Below, one piece after another: positions 52,901 through 62,739 of a DNA stretch of 64,000 nucleotides (its first letter is position 1; the number at the start of each line of letters is the position of its first letter). Origin of the DNA: Bacteroidaceae bacterium (lineage in GTDB: Bacteria; Bacteroidota; Bacteroidia; Bacteroidales; Bacteroidaceae); assembly GCA_017442855.1 (NCBI GenBank), contig JAFSPM010000024.1, positions 1-64,000 of the forward strand, written 5' to 3'. Under the pieces are notes generated by a model. It did no database searches. It saw only the letters and a program-made list of their open reading frames with translations, and had not been told where the DNA came from. The position numbers and the translations under genes were made by a program.

Positions 52901-54414
52901 AAAAACAACTGTGGACGATCACTGATAATAGCCAAAGGAGTGTCATTGCCCATTGCAGATACAGGTTCCTGGGCAGCTGTTGCCATCGGAACAATGGTTC
53001 GGTCGATATCTTCTTGACCGAAGCCGAAGTTCACCAGTTTGCTTTCAAGGTTGCTCACGCTATTCTCCACATGGCGACCGCTCTTCAGCTTTTCCAGTTG
53101 CACGCGGTTTTCATTCAACCATTTCTGATATGGATGTGCTTTTGCCAGTTGCTCTTTGATTTCTCCGTCGAAGTAAATCTTTCCCTCCTGGGTATCTATG
53201 AGCAATATCTTTCCTGGTTGCAGGCGACCTTTACTTACCACGTCACCTGGTTCGAAGTCCATTACACCCACTTCAGATGCCACCACCATCATGCCTTGTT
53301 TGGTAATCGTGTAACGACTGGGTCGCAGACCGTTTCTGTCGAGCATACCCCCGGCATAACGCCCATCGGAGAAGAGCAGTGCTGCAGGACCGTCCCATGG
53401 CTCCATCAGAATGGAGTGATACTCGTAAAATGCTTTCAGGTCTTCGCTGATGGGGTTCTTGTCATTGAAACTCTCAGGCACCAATATTGCCATTGCTTGC
53501 GGTAGTGTCAGACCACTCATCATCAGAAACTCAAACACATTGTCAAGACTAGCCGAATCACTCATGCCCTCTTGCACAATAGGTCGCAGGTCTTTGATGT
53601 CACCTAATGCTTCGCTACTCAGCACGCTCTCACGAGCTTTCATCCAGCCGCGGTTGCCACGAATGGTATTGATCTCTCCGTTATGTGCTAACAAGCGGAA
53701 GGGCTGGGCCAACGACCATGTAGGGAATGTATTTGTGCTAAAACGTGAATGCACCAGCGCCAATCCGCTTGTAAAGTAAGGGTTAGAAAGGTCGGGGAAA
53801 TAACGCCGCAATTGTCCGCTGGTAAGCATACCTTTATAAATAATGTTCTTGCTCGACAGCGAACAAACATAGAAGTCTTTGTTCTTGATGCGGTTTTCTA
53901 TCCTCTTCCTTATTTTATATAAGATGCGATCCAGCTTATCAGCCTGTTCTTCTGTCGCACCCGTCACAAATATCTGTCTGATTTCCGGTTCCACCTCCTT
54001 GGCAGCCTTGCCCAGTACCTCTGGGCAGGTAGGTACCACTCTGACATGCATCAGTTGCAGTCCCTCACGCTCTATCTCCTCAATCATCACACTTAAAATA
54101 CCCTCTTGAGCCTGACTGTCTTTAGGCAAAAACACAAGTCCGGTGCCATAGTGCCCTTTTTCTGGTACAGGAATACCCTGCAAAAGAATGAACTCATGTG
54201 GAATCTGTACCATGATGCCAGCACCGTCACCCGTTTTGTCACGTGTCTCAGCTCCACGGTGCTCCATATTTTCAAGTACCTTTAATGCATTGTCAACCAG
54301 TTCATGGCTCTTTCCGCCATGAATATTAACTATCATCCCCACGCCACAAGCATCATGTTCATAGGAAGATTGGTATAGTCCTTTTTCTTGATTTTGTTTG
54401 TTACATTTTGTCAT
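49921..54414 (-). CDS. gltB: Glutamate synthase large subunit
   Basis: GltB, 1497 residues, converts glutamine + 2-oxoglutarate to two glutamates. The N-terminal amidotransferase Cys is Cys23 (HDACGVGM), exposed after propeptide removal; [14 protein letters not shown] and [19 protein letters not shown] follow. The FMN/synthase domain has [20 protein letters not shown] and [17 protein letters not shown]; the 3Fe-4S ligands are in [19 protein letters not shown]; the C-terminal beta-helix has [17 protein letters not shown]. The start at 54414 (MTKCNKQ) is preferred; one at 54459 lies inside the -7 box (54464-54457). Confidence 0.97.
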   Translation of the reverse strand: [1497 protein letters not shown]

Positions 54415-54456
54415 ATTATCCGAAAAATTACTTTGCTTTATGCTTGAATTCTTACG

Positions 54457-54464
54457 CAAAGTTA
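54457..54464 (-). promoter_or_regulatory. -7 box for gltBD
   Basis: Minus-strand TAACTTTG, a perfect match, 42 bases before the chosen gltB ATG (54414). It shares a 268-base divergent gap with the pyrG promoter. Confidence 0.65.
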
Positions 54465-54666
54465 TGACAAAAAGAAATTAACTTAAATGAATTGATAACT
54501 TTTTTGTTTCTTGAATTTGGTCTATTCTTTCGATTTATAACTAAACAAGATAATTTAACTGACATAATAACACATGATTTCCTAATTATTCTTATAGATT
54601 ATTACAAACACTGAAATTTAACAATCAAAGCGAAAGCGTTTTTGTGGTGTTGCTGATAATAAAGAA

Positions 54667-54674
54667 TAACTTTG
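54667..54674 (+). promoter_or_regulatory. -7 box for the pyrG-asnB operon
   Basis: TAACTTTG, a perfect match, with TTTTTGTGG about 20-30 bases upstream as a -33 element; 53 bases before the pyrG ATG. Confidence 0.7.
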
Positions 54675-54727
54675 TCAGCGTTTTATGACATAAGCAAACT
54701 GTCAAACAATCTATCAAACAATGCGAC

Positions 54728-56341
54728 ATGGAATCTAAGTATATATTTATCACTGGAGGCGTAGCTTCATCATTAGGGAAGGGCATCATCTCGGCATCGC
54801 TGGGAAAGCTCCTGCAGGCCCGTGGGTACAACATAACTATACAAAAGTTCGACCCATATATCAACATTGACCCAGGAACCCTGAATCCCTATGAGCACGG
54901 GGAGTGCTATGTGACTGCTGATGGTATGGAAACCGACTTGGACCTAGGTCACTACGAACGCTTCACGGGTATTGAGACCACACGCGACAACAGCGTCACT
55001 ACCGGGCGCATTTATCTGAGTGTCATAGAGCGTGAAAGACGTGGTGACTATTTGGGAAAGACCATTCAGGTAGTGCCTCATATCACCGACGAGATTAAAC
55101 GACGTATCCTGCTGAATGCCACCAAACAACCGCTCGACTTTGTCATCACAGAGATAGGCGGTACTATTGGCGATATTGAGAGTCAGCCGTTCTTGGAAGC
55201 CATTCGTCAGCTCAGGTGGGAATTAGGACCTCGGCGCGCCATCAATGTGCACTTGACCTATGTCCCTTACCTGGCTGCTGCGGGTGAGCTGAAGACGAAA
55301 CCCACACAGACAAGTGTGAAGCAATTGCAAGGATTGGGTATTCAGCCAGAAGTACTAGTGCTTCGCACAGAGCATGACCTGAGTGACCAAATCAGAGAGA
55401 AAGTAGCACATTTCTGCAACGTTGATGTGTCAGCAGTGATTCAAAGTCAGGACTTACCCTCCATCTACGAGGTGCCCGTTAACATGCTACGTCAGGGTCT
55501 CGATACGGTTATACTGCAGAAACTGGGAGTGAAACCGACAAGGAAACCGGAATTAGGCCCTTGGAATGATTTTCTAGAGCGAAGAAACAAAGCCACAAAA
55601 GAGATAAAGATTGCTTTGGTAGGCAAATACGATTTGCAAGACGCTTATAAGAGCATCATCGAGAGCCTTGCCCATGCGGGAACGTACAACGACCGCAAGG
55701 TGAAGGCTGTCTTTGTAAATAGTGAGAACATTACCAATGAGAATGTCAGTGAGCAGTTGCAGGGCATGGCAGGTGTCGTTATCTGTCCGGGCTTCGGCTC
55801 CCGAGGCATCGAGGGCAAGATTATCGCTGCCGCATATACCCGCACCCACAATATTCCTACTTTCGGCATCTGTCTCGGCATGCAGATGATGGTCATCGAG
55901 TTTGCCAGAAACGTGTTGGGTTACAAAGATGCGAATAGCAGCGAGATGGACGTGCATACCCCGCACAACGTCATAGATATGATGGAGGAGCAGAAGAGCA
56001 TCACCCAGATGGGTGGCACGATGCGACTGGGTGCTTACGAGTGTCAGTTGTTGAAAGACAGTAAGACCTGGGAGGCATACAGCAAGCAAAACATCATCAA
56101 GGAACGCCATCGTCATCGCTTTGAGTTCAATAACCGCTACCAGGAGGAATATGAATCCAATGGCATGAAGTGCGTAGGCATTAATCCCACCACCAATTTG
56201 GTAGAGATAGTAGAGATTCCTGCATTGAAATGGTATATCGGTACGCAGTTCCATCCTGAATACTCATCAACGGTGCTGCATCCACACCCCTTGTTTATGT
56301 CGTTTATTAAAGCCTGCATCGATGGAACAGCTGAAGCATGA
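54728..56341 (+). CDS. pyrG: CTP synthase
   Basis: PyrG, 537 residues, makes CTP from UTP with glutamine. N-terminal synthetase domain KYIFITGGVASSLGKGIISASLG, DPYINIDPGTLNPYEHGE; C-terminal class I amidotransferase with nucleophile Cys in FGICLGMQMMVIEFARNVL and HPEYSS near the end. Length typical. The stop lies inside the purF gene (20-base overlap). Confidence 0.98.
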   Translation: MESKYIFITGGVASSLGKGIISASLGKLLQARGYNITIQKFDPYINIDPGTLNPYEHGECYVTADGMETDLDLGHYERFTGIETTRDNSVTTGRIYLSVIERERRGDYLGKTIQVVPHITDEIKRRILLNATKQPLDFVITEIGGTIGDIESQPFLEAIRQLRWELGPRRAINVHLTYVPYLAAAGELKTKPTQTSVKQLQGLGIQPEVLVLRTEHDLSDQIREKVAHFCNVDVSAVIQSQDLPSIYEVPVNMLRQGLDTVILQKLGVKPTRKPELGPWNDFLERRNKATKEIKIALVGKYDLQDAYKSIIESLAHAGTYNDRKVKAVFVNSENITNENVSEQLQGMAGVVICPGFGSRGIEGKIIAAAYTRTHNIPTFGICLGMQMMVIEFARNVLGYKDANSSEMDVHTPHNVIDMMEEQKSITQMGGTMRLGAYECQLLKDSKTWEAYSKQNIIKERHRHRFEFNNRYQEEYESNGMKCVGINPTTNLVEIVEIPALKWYIGTQFHPEYSSTVLHPHPLFMSFIKACIDGTAEA

Positions 56342-58076
56342 GTGTGGCGTGGCGTTGATTCGCCTGTTGAAGCCACTGAGCTATTACGAACAGAAGTACG
56401 GCACCTGGCGGTACGGACTGAACAAGCTCTATTTGTTGATGGAGAAACAGCATAACCGAGGCCAGGAGGGTGCCGGTGTGGCATGTGTGAATCTCGATGC
56501 CCCCGCAGGAGAGGAGTATATGTTCCGAGAGAAGGCCGAGGGAAAGGATGCAATTACGGAAATCTTCAAGCGGATGGATGATTCCTTTGCCGGACAGCTC
56601 TATATGGGACATCTGCGCTATTCTACCACAGGCAAGAGCGGCTTGCAATATGTGCATCCTTTCTTGCGACGAAACAACTGGCGAGCCAAGAACCTCTGTC
56701 TGTGTGGCAACTTCAATATGACCAACATCGACGAGGTTTTTTCTTTTCTAACGGCCCAAGGACAGTCTCCTCGTGTCTATGGCGACTCCTACATCACTCT
56801 GGAACTGATGGGACATCGTTTGGATCGAGAGGTGGAAAGGTTGTTTGCCGAAGCAAAGACACAAGGGTTGGAAGGTACCGACATCACCCAGTATATCGAC
56901 AATCATGTAGAGGTAGCCAATGTGCTGAAGACCACCATGCCCCATTTTGATGGCGGCTATGTGATGTGTGGACTGACAGGTTCTGGTGAGATGTTTGCGG
57001 TGCGCGATCCATGGGGTATCCGCCCTGCTTTCTTCTATCAGAACGATGAGGTGGTGGTGCTGGCCAGTGAGCGACCAGTCATTCAGACCACTTTTGACCT
57101 ACAGGCTTCAGACATACAAGAGTTGCAGCCAGGGCAATCGTTGATTGTCCGCAAGAGTGGTGAATGTTGTCTAGCGCAGATCCTTCCTGTCCAACAATTC
57201 TCGGCATGTTCGTTCGAGCGCATCTATTTTAGTCGTGGTTCCGACTGCGACATCTACCAAGAACGTAAACGCTTAGGCGAGCAGCTTACTCCAGCTATCA
57301 TCAAGGCTATCAATGGAGATGTGGCGCATTCGGTATTCTCTTATATCCCCAATACCGCAGAGGTAGCTTTTCATGGGATGACCGACGGCTTGCGACGCCT
57401 CGATCATGATGTGAGGATAGAGAAGGTGGTGTGGAAAGACATCAAACTGCGCACGTTCATTAGCGATGGTGCCGAACGCAACGACCTTGCTGCCCATGTG
57501 TATGACATTACCTACGGCTCAGTCAAACCTTACGAAGACAACCTGGTCATCATTGACGACAGCATCGTGCGAGGTACTACCCTCAAGGAAAGCATCTTCA
57601 AGATTCTCGACCGCTTGCACCCCAAGAAGATAGTGATGGTTTCCAGCTCTCCACAGATTCGTTACCCTGACTATTACGGCATCGATATGTCGCGTCTTGA
57701 AGAACTCTGTGCCTTCCGTGCAGCCATTGCCCTTATTCAAGAAAGGGGAATGCAACAGCTCATTGCCGAGGTTTACCGAAAATGCAAGCAAACCCATGAA
57801 AGTGATAGTGCACAAATCGAGAACTACGTTCGTGCCATCTATGAGCCTTTCACGGTAGAAGAGATAAGCGACAAAATTGTTGAGATGCTACGTCCCGATG
57901 GCATGCAGACACCTATCGAACTGGTTTATCAGAGCATTGAGGGACTGCATGAGGCTTGTCCGCATCACCCTGGTGACTGGTATTTCACTGGTCATTACCC
58001 CACGCCTGGCGGCATCCGCATGGTGAACCAAGCGTTTGTTAATTATGTTGAGCAGGTATTAAGGTTACAGTTATGA
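56322..58076 (+). CDS. purF: Amidophosphoribosyltransferase
   Basis: A 584-residue PurF-type enzyme, first step of purine synthesis. The class II amidotransferase Cys is Cys8 (HECGVALIRLL), likely exposed after removal of a short propeptide; HNRGQEGAGVA and GHLRYSTTGKSG are typical. The C-terminal PRPP-binding loop reads NLVIIDDSIVRGTTLKES. Longer than classical PurF (about 500) with extra residues at the C-terminus, as in the form common in Bacteroidales. It overlaps pyrG by 20 and carA by 4 bases. Confidence 0.88.
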   Translation: MEQLKHECGVALIRLLKPLSYYEQKYGTWRYGLNKLYLLMEKQHNRGQEGAGVACVNLDAPAGEEYMFREKAEGKDAITEIFKRMDDSFAGQLYMGHLRYSTTGKSGLQYVHPFLRRNNWRAKNLCLCGNFNMTNIDEVFSFLTAQGQSPRVYGDSYITLELMGHRLDREVERLFAEAKTQGLEGTDITQYIDNHVEVANVLKTTMPHFDGGYVMCGLTGSGEMFAVRDPWGIRPAFFYQNDEVVVLASERPVIQTTFDLQASDIQELQPGQSLIVRKSGECCLAQILPVQQFSACSFERIYFSRGSDCDIYQERKRLGEQLTPAIIKAINGDVAHSVFSYIPNTAEVAFHGMTDGLRRLDHDVRIEKVVWKDIKLRTFISDGAERNDLAAHVYDITYGSVKPYEDNLVIIDDSIVRGTTLKESIFKILDRLHPKKIVMVSSSPQIRYPDYYGIDMSRLEELCAFRAAIALIQERGMQQLIAEVYRKCKQTHESDSAQIENYVRAIYEPFTVEEISDKIVEMLRPDGMQTPIELVYQSIEGLHEACPHHPGDWYFTGHYPTPGGIRMVNQAFVNYVEQVLRLQL

Positions 58077-59185
58077 AAAGACAAGCAAAGATAATACTCG
58101 ATGACGGTACTGAGTTTTTCGGATGGTCTTTTGGAGCCGAAAAGAATGTAAATGGCGAGGTGGTGTTTAATACGGCCATGACGGGCTATCCTGAGAGCAT
58201 GACAGACCCTAGCTATGCCGGACAGATTTTGGTAACCACCTATCCACTGATAGGCAACTATGGCGTACCTGATACAGGTATGGGCGGCAACCAGTTGCCT
58301 CTCTTCATGGAAAGCGAGAAAATACATGTCAAGGCATTGATTGTGGCTGATTATAGTGAGACTCATTCGCATTGGAATGCTAAAGAGTCGTTGGCTACTT
58401 GGTTGAAGCGTGAGGGAGTGCCAGCTATAACAGGCATTGATACCCGACGTCTGACCATGTTGCTTCGTGAGCGGGGTGTGATGATGGGAAAAATCGTCAT
58501 TGAAGGATGTCAGTTTTCTAGTGGAAACGATTCGATGGAAGACTATGGAAGTGTCAATTGGGTAGAACAAGTTAGCTGCAAAGAGGTCATCACCTACCAT
58601 CCTGATAAGATAGACGTAAAAAAGAAAGTAGTCTTGGTCGATTGTGGCGTGAAGGCCAACATCATCCGCTGTTTGCTACGTCGAGGTATTGAAGTGATAC
58701 GGGTGCCTTGGGATTACGACTTCAACACGCTACAGTTCGATGGTCTGTTTTTGGCGAATGGTCCTGGTGACCCTGAGCGTTGCACCTCAACAATAGAGCA
58801 TATCCGTACCTTTTTGGAGGGTGAGAACGTGAGACCCTGCATGGGCATCTGTTTGGGCAACCAGTTGCTGGCGAGGGCGGCAGGAGCAAAGACCTACAAG
58901 CTGAAATATGGCCATCGCTCGCATAACCAGCCCGTGCAGTGGGTGGGCACCACCAAGTGCTTCATCACCTCACAGAACCATGGATATGCGGTGGATGCGC
59001 AGACGTTACCCTCCGACTGGGAACCACTGTTCGTCAATATGAACGATGGCTCCAACGAGGGCATCCGTCATCAATCGAGACCGTGGATGTCGGCACAGTT
59101 CCATCCTGAAGCCTGCTCCGGTCCTGTAGATACTGAGTTTTTGTTTGATGAATACGCAAAGATGGTAGGATGCTATGATGAATAA
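58073..59185 (+). CDS. carA: Carbamoyl-phosphate synthase small subunit
   Basis: CarA, 370 residues, hydrolyses glutamine and passes ammonia to the large subunit. N-terminal domain with [20 protein letters not shown] and [16 protein letters not shown]; class I amidotransferase with Cys in [25 protein letters not shown], and the His-Glu pair in [10 protein letters not shown]. Length normal. Overlaps purF (ATGA) and carB (11 bases). Confidence 0.96.
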   Translation: MKRQAKIILDDGTEFFGWSFGAEKNVNGEVVFNTAMTGYPESMTDPSYAGQILVTTYPLIGNYGVPDTGMGGNQLPLFMESEKIHVKALIVADYSETHSHWNAKESLATWLKREGVPAITGIDTRRLTMLLRERGVMMGKIVIEGCQFSSGNDSMEDYGSVNWVEQVSCKEVITYHPDKIDVKKKVVLVDCGVKANIIRCLLRRGIEVIRVPWDYDFNTLQFDGLFLANGPGDPERCTSTIEHIRTFLEGENVRPCMGICLGNQLLARAAGAKTYKLKYGHRSHNQPVQWVGTTKCFITSQNHGYAVDAQTLPSDWEPLFVNMNDGSNEGIRHQSRPWMSAQFHPEACSGPVDTEFLFDEYAKMVGCYDE

Positions 59186-60872
59186 AAAGATAAAAAAGGT
59201 TTTGCTGTTGGGCAGTGGTGCCTTGAAGATTGGTCAGGCAGGTGAGTTCGACTATAGTGGTGCACAGGCTCTAAAGGCCTTGAAAGAAGAGGGCATCCAT
59301 TCGGTGCTAATCAATCCTAATATCGCTACGGTGCAGACCTCCGAAGGGGTGGCCGATACGGTCTATTTCCAGCCGGTACGTACCGACTTCGTGGAGCGTG
59401 TTATTGAGAAAGAGTGTCCTGATGGCATCTTGTTGTCGTTTGGAGGACAGACGGCGTTGAACTGTGGTGTGGAGCTCTACGAAAAGGGTATCTTAGAGAA
59501 ATACGGTGTCGAGGTACTGGGTACCCCTGTACAGGCCATCATCGATACAGAAGACCGCGACCTCTTTGTGAAACGCCTCGATGAAATAGGCGTCAAGACC
59601 ATCAAGAGTGAGGCTTGCAGCACCATAGAAGAAGTGCAAAAGGCAGCTGCTGATTTAGGCTTTCCTGTTATCCTTCGTGCTGCCTATGCTCTGGGCGGTT
59701 TGGGCTCTGGCTTCTGCGACAACGAACAGGAACTGTTGGTGCAGGCAGAAGAAGCATTCTCGTTCTCTCCACAGGTGCTGGTGGAGAAGTCGCTCAAAGG
59801 TTGGAAAGAAATAGAATATGAGGTGGTGCGTGACCGTTACGACAACTGCATCACTGTATGTAACATGGAGAACCTCGACCCATTGGGCATCCATACGGGT
59901 GAGTCTATTGTGGTGGCACCCTCGCAAACGCTTACCAACAGCGAGTACCACAAGCTTCGTGCGTTGGCCATCAAGATTATCCGCCACCTCGGCATCGTGG
60001 GTGAGTGTAACGTACAGTATGCCCTTGACCCACAGTCGGAAGATTATCGTGTCATTGAGGTCAATGCACGCCTTTCCCGTTCGTCGGCTTTGGCATCCAA
60101 GGCTACCGGCTACCCTCTGGCGTTTGTAGCTGCCAAGTTGGGTTTGGGTTACGGACTCTTTGAACTGAAGAACGCAGTCACGAAAACCACCAGCGCCTTC
60201 TTCGAGCCTGCCCTTGACTATGTAGTGGTGAAGATTCCTCGTTGGGATCTCACGAAATTTCACGGTGTGAAACGAGAGCTCGGCTCATCCATGAAGAGCG
60301 TAGGTGAGGTAATGGCTATCGGACGTACGTTTGAGGAAGCGTTGCAGAAAGGTTTGCGTATGATTGGTCAGGGCATGCATGGCTTTGTCGAGAACCATGA
60401 ACTCAAGATCAACGACATTACTTCTGCGTTGCATGAGCCTACCGATATGCGTGTCTTTGTTGTATCGAAAGCCATGAAGATTGGCTACGGTATTGAGCAG
60501 ATACATCAACTGACCAAGATCGATCGCTGGTTCTTGCAGAAGTTCAAACATATTATCAGCATTGACCAACAGTTGAAGGAATTCTCGTATATCTCAACGT
60601 TTATTGAGACGATGGAAAAAACCGAACTGCTGGAGTATATTGAATCCCCAGAATTCGTAAATTTGCTGCACGAAGCTAAGGTTTATGGTTTCTCCGATTT
60701 CCAGATTGCCCGTGCACTGGGACTGGAAGCGTTGATGTCAATGGAAAAGGCTGGTCTGTTGGTTCGCTCATGGCGCAAAGAGCTGGGCATCCTGCCAGTT
60801 GTCAACCAGATAGACACCCTTGCAGCGGAGTATCCTGCCCAAACCAATTACTTGTACATGTCTTACCTTTAA
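59175..60872 (+). CDS. carB: Carbamoyl-phosphate synthase large subunit, N-terminal half only
   Basis: A 565-residue protein corresponding to the first half of CarB (normally about 1070). Carboxyphosphate synthetase domain: [77 protein letters not shown]. Oligomerisation domain follows (about 405-550). The frame ends TNYLYMSYL and stop at the linker that would lead to the carbamate-phosphorylating half and the allosteric domain. Glms starts 10 bases later, with no remains of the second half in any frame. Either the other half is elsewhere or the half protein works as a dimer. Coupled to carA by an 11-base overlap. Confidence 0.93.
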   Translation: MMNKKIKKVLLLGSGALKIGQAGEFDYSGAQALKALKEEGIHSVLINPNIATVQTSEGVADTVYFQPVRTDFVERVIEKECPDGILLSFGGQTALNCGVELYEKGILEKYGVEVLGTPVQAIIDTEDRDLFVKRLDEIGVKTIKSEACSTIEEVQKAAADLGFPVILRAAYALGGLGSGFCDNEQELLVQAEEAFSFSPQVLVEKSLKGWKEIEYEVVRDRYDNCITVCNMENLDPLGIHTGESIVVAPSQTLTNSEYHKLRALAIKIIRHLGIVGECNVQYALDPQSEDYRVIEVNARLSRSSALASKATGYPLAFVAAKLGLGYGLFELKNAVTKTTSAFFEPALDYVVVKIPRWDLTKFHGVKRELGSSMKSVGEVMAIGRTFEEALQKGLRMIGQGMHGFVENHELKINDITSALHEPTDMRVFVVSKAMKIGYGIEQIHQLTKIDRWFLQKFKHIISIDQQLKEFSYISTFIETMEKTELLEYIESPEFVNLLHEAKVYGFSDFQIARALGLEALMSMEKAGLLVRSWRKELGILPVVNQIDTLAAEYPAQTNYLYMSYL

Positions 60873-60882
60873 ATAAAACGTT

Positions 60883-62727
60883 ATGTGTGGAATAGTAGGT
60901 TATATAGGTACCAAACAAGCCTATCCGATATTGATAAAGGGACTGAGGCGCTTGGAGTATCGCGGTTACGATAGTGCCGGCGTGGCCCTGATTAGTCAGA
61001 ATGGTAGTCTCAATGTTTACAAAGAGAAAGGTAAGGTGGACAACCTGACAGATTATTGTGCCGATAAGGACATATCGGGCTGCATAGGCATCGCCCATAC
61101 CCGTTGGGCAACCCATGGGGAGCCTTCTGCGCGCAATGCACATCCGCATTACTCACAAAGTCATAACCTGGCCATCATTCACAACGGCATCATTGAGAAT
61201 TATGCCGATATCAAGGCAAAACTGCAAGAGAAAGGGGTGAAGTTTGCGAGTGATACCGATACTGAGGTATTGGTGCAGTTGGTGGAATATATCATGTCGA
61301 ATAAGAACCTCACGCTGTTGGAGGCTGTGCAGACTGCACTTTACCAGGTGATAGGCGCCTATGCCATAGCGATTCTGGACAAGAGAGATCCCAGTCAGAT
61401 TATCGCTGCCCGCAAACAGAGTCCGCTGGTAGTGGGCATCGGTGACGGTGAGTTCTTCCTGGGCTCCGATGCCAGTCCGATTATCGAATATACCGACAAG
61501 GTGGTGTATCTGGAGGATGGTAACATTGCCGTCATCCGTTTGGGTGAGGAACTCAAGGTCATGGGCATTCATGGCGAAGAGCAGGCATTGCAGGTGAAGA
61601 AGGTAGATATCAACTTAGGACAGATAGAGAAAGGTGGTTACCAGCACTTTATGCTGAAGGAGATATTCGAGCAACCCGAGTGCTTGACCAACTGTATGCG
61701 TGGGCGTATCAACGTAGAGGGTAACCAGGTAACGTTATCGGCACTGATTGACTACCACCAGCAGTTGCTCAAAGCCAAGCGCATCGTCATTGTTGCCTGT
61801 GGTACCTCGTGGCATGCAGGTCTTATCGGCAAACAGCTTATCGAGAGTCTCTGCCGCATTCCTTGTGAGGTGGAATATGCCTCTGAGTTCCGTTATCGCA
61901 ATCCGGTAGTGACAAAAGATGATGTGGTGATAGCCATCTCGCAGAGTGGTGAGACGGCCGACACGCTGGCTGCCATCCAACTGGCAAAGGAAAGGGGTGC
62001 TTTCATCTATGGCATCTGCAATGCCATCGGCTCCAGCATTCCTCGTGCCACCGACACGGGTACTTATATCCACGTAGGGCCAGAAATTGGTGTGGCTTCT
62101 ACCAAAGCTTTTACCGGACAGGTAACGGTGTTGTCTATGCTGGCACTCTGTCTGGCCGACAAACTGGGTACCATCACCAAGGAAGTCTATCAGCAGATGG
62201 TGGCTGAGCTGACACGCATACCTAAGAAGATGGAGCAGGCACTGCAAGCCAATGAGCAGATAGAGCACCTGGCAAGGATATTCACCTATGCCAAGAACTG
62301 TCTGTACCTGGGTCGTGGCTATAACTATCCTGTGGCGTTGGAGGGTGCGTTGAAACTGAAGGAAATCAGCTATATCCATGCCGAAGGCTATCCTGCTGCC
62401 GAGATGAAACACGGTCCTATTGCCCTGATAGATTCCGAAATGCCTGTGTTCGTCATTGCTACCCGCGACCGCCTGTATGAAAAAGTCGTCTCCAATATTC
62501 AGGAGGTGAGGGCTCGTGGTGGTAGGGTTACGGCTTTGGTGACAGCAGGCGATAAACAGATCAGCCAATATGCCGACCATGTGATTGAATTGCCAGATAC
62601 GATGGAATGTTTCCAGCCGCTCATCGCCTCTATTCCATTGCAACTATTGGCTTATCATATTGCCGTTTGCAAGGGGAAGGATGTTGACCAGCCTCGTAAC
62701 CTGGCGAAAAGTGTAACCGTTGAATAA
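60883..62727 (+). CDS. glmS: Glucosamine-6-phosphate synthase (isomerizing)
   Basis: GlmS, 614 residues, makes glucosamine-6-phosphate from fructose-6-phosphate and glutamine for cell-wall amino sugars. N-terminal nucleophile Cys2 (CGIVGYIGTKQAYPILI), RRLEYRGYDSAGVAL, HTRWATHGEPS; two SIS domains with CGTSWHAGLIGKQLIE and SQSGETADTLAAIQLAK; C-terminal AKSVTVE. Length typical. 10 bases after the half carB stop and 12 bases before asnB. Confidence 0.97.
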   Translation: MCGIVGYIGTKQAYPILIKGLRRLEYRGYDSAGVALISQNGSLNVYKEKGKVDNLTDYCADKDISGCIGIAHTRWATHGEPSARNAHPHYSQSHNLAIIHNGIIENYADIKAKLQEKGVKFASDTDTEVLVQLVEYIMSNKNLTLLEAVQTALYQVIGAYAIAILDKRDPSQIIAARKQSPLVVGIGDGEFFLGSDASPIIEYTDKVVYLEDGNIAVIRLGEELKVMGIHGEEQALQVKKVDINLGQIEKGGYQHFMLKEIFEQPECLTNCMRGRINVEGNQVTLSALIDYHQQLLKAKRIVIVACGTSWHAGLIGKQLIESLCRIPCEVEYASEFRYRNPVVTKDDVVIAISQSGETADTLAAIQLAKERGAFIYGICNAIGSSIPRATDTGTYIHVGPEIGVASTKAFTGQVTVLSMLALCLADKLGTITKEVYQQMVAELTRIPKKMEQALQANEQIEHLARIFTYAKNCLYLGRGYNYPVALEGALKLKEISYIHAEGYPAAEMKHGPIALIDSEMPVFVIATRDRLYEKVVSNIQEVRARGGRVTALVTAGDKQISQYADHVIELPDTMECFQPLIASIPLQLLAYHIAVCKGKDVDQPRNLAKSVTVE

Positions 62728-62739
62728 AATACAAATACT

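Noticed and set aside
54415-54459. Upstream ATG for gltB
   Set aside because: It coincides with the -7 box at 54457-54464, so it would not be transcribed.
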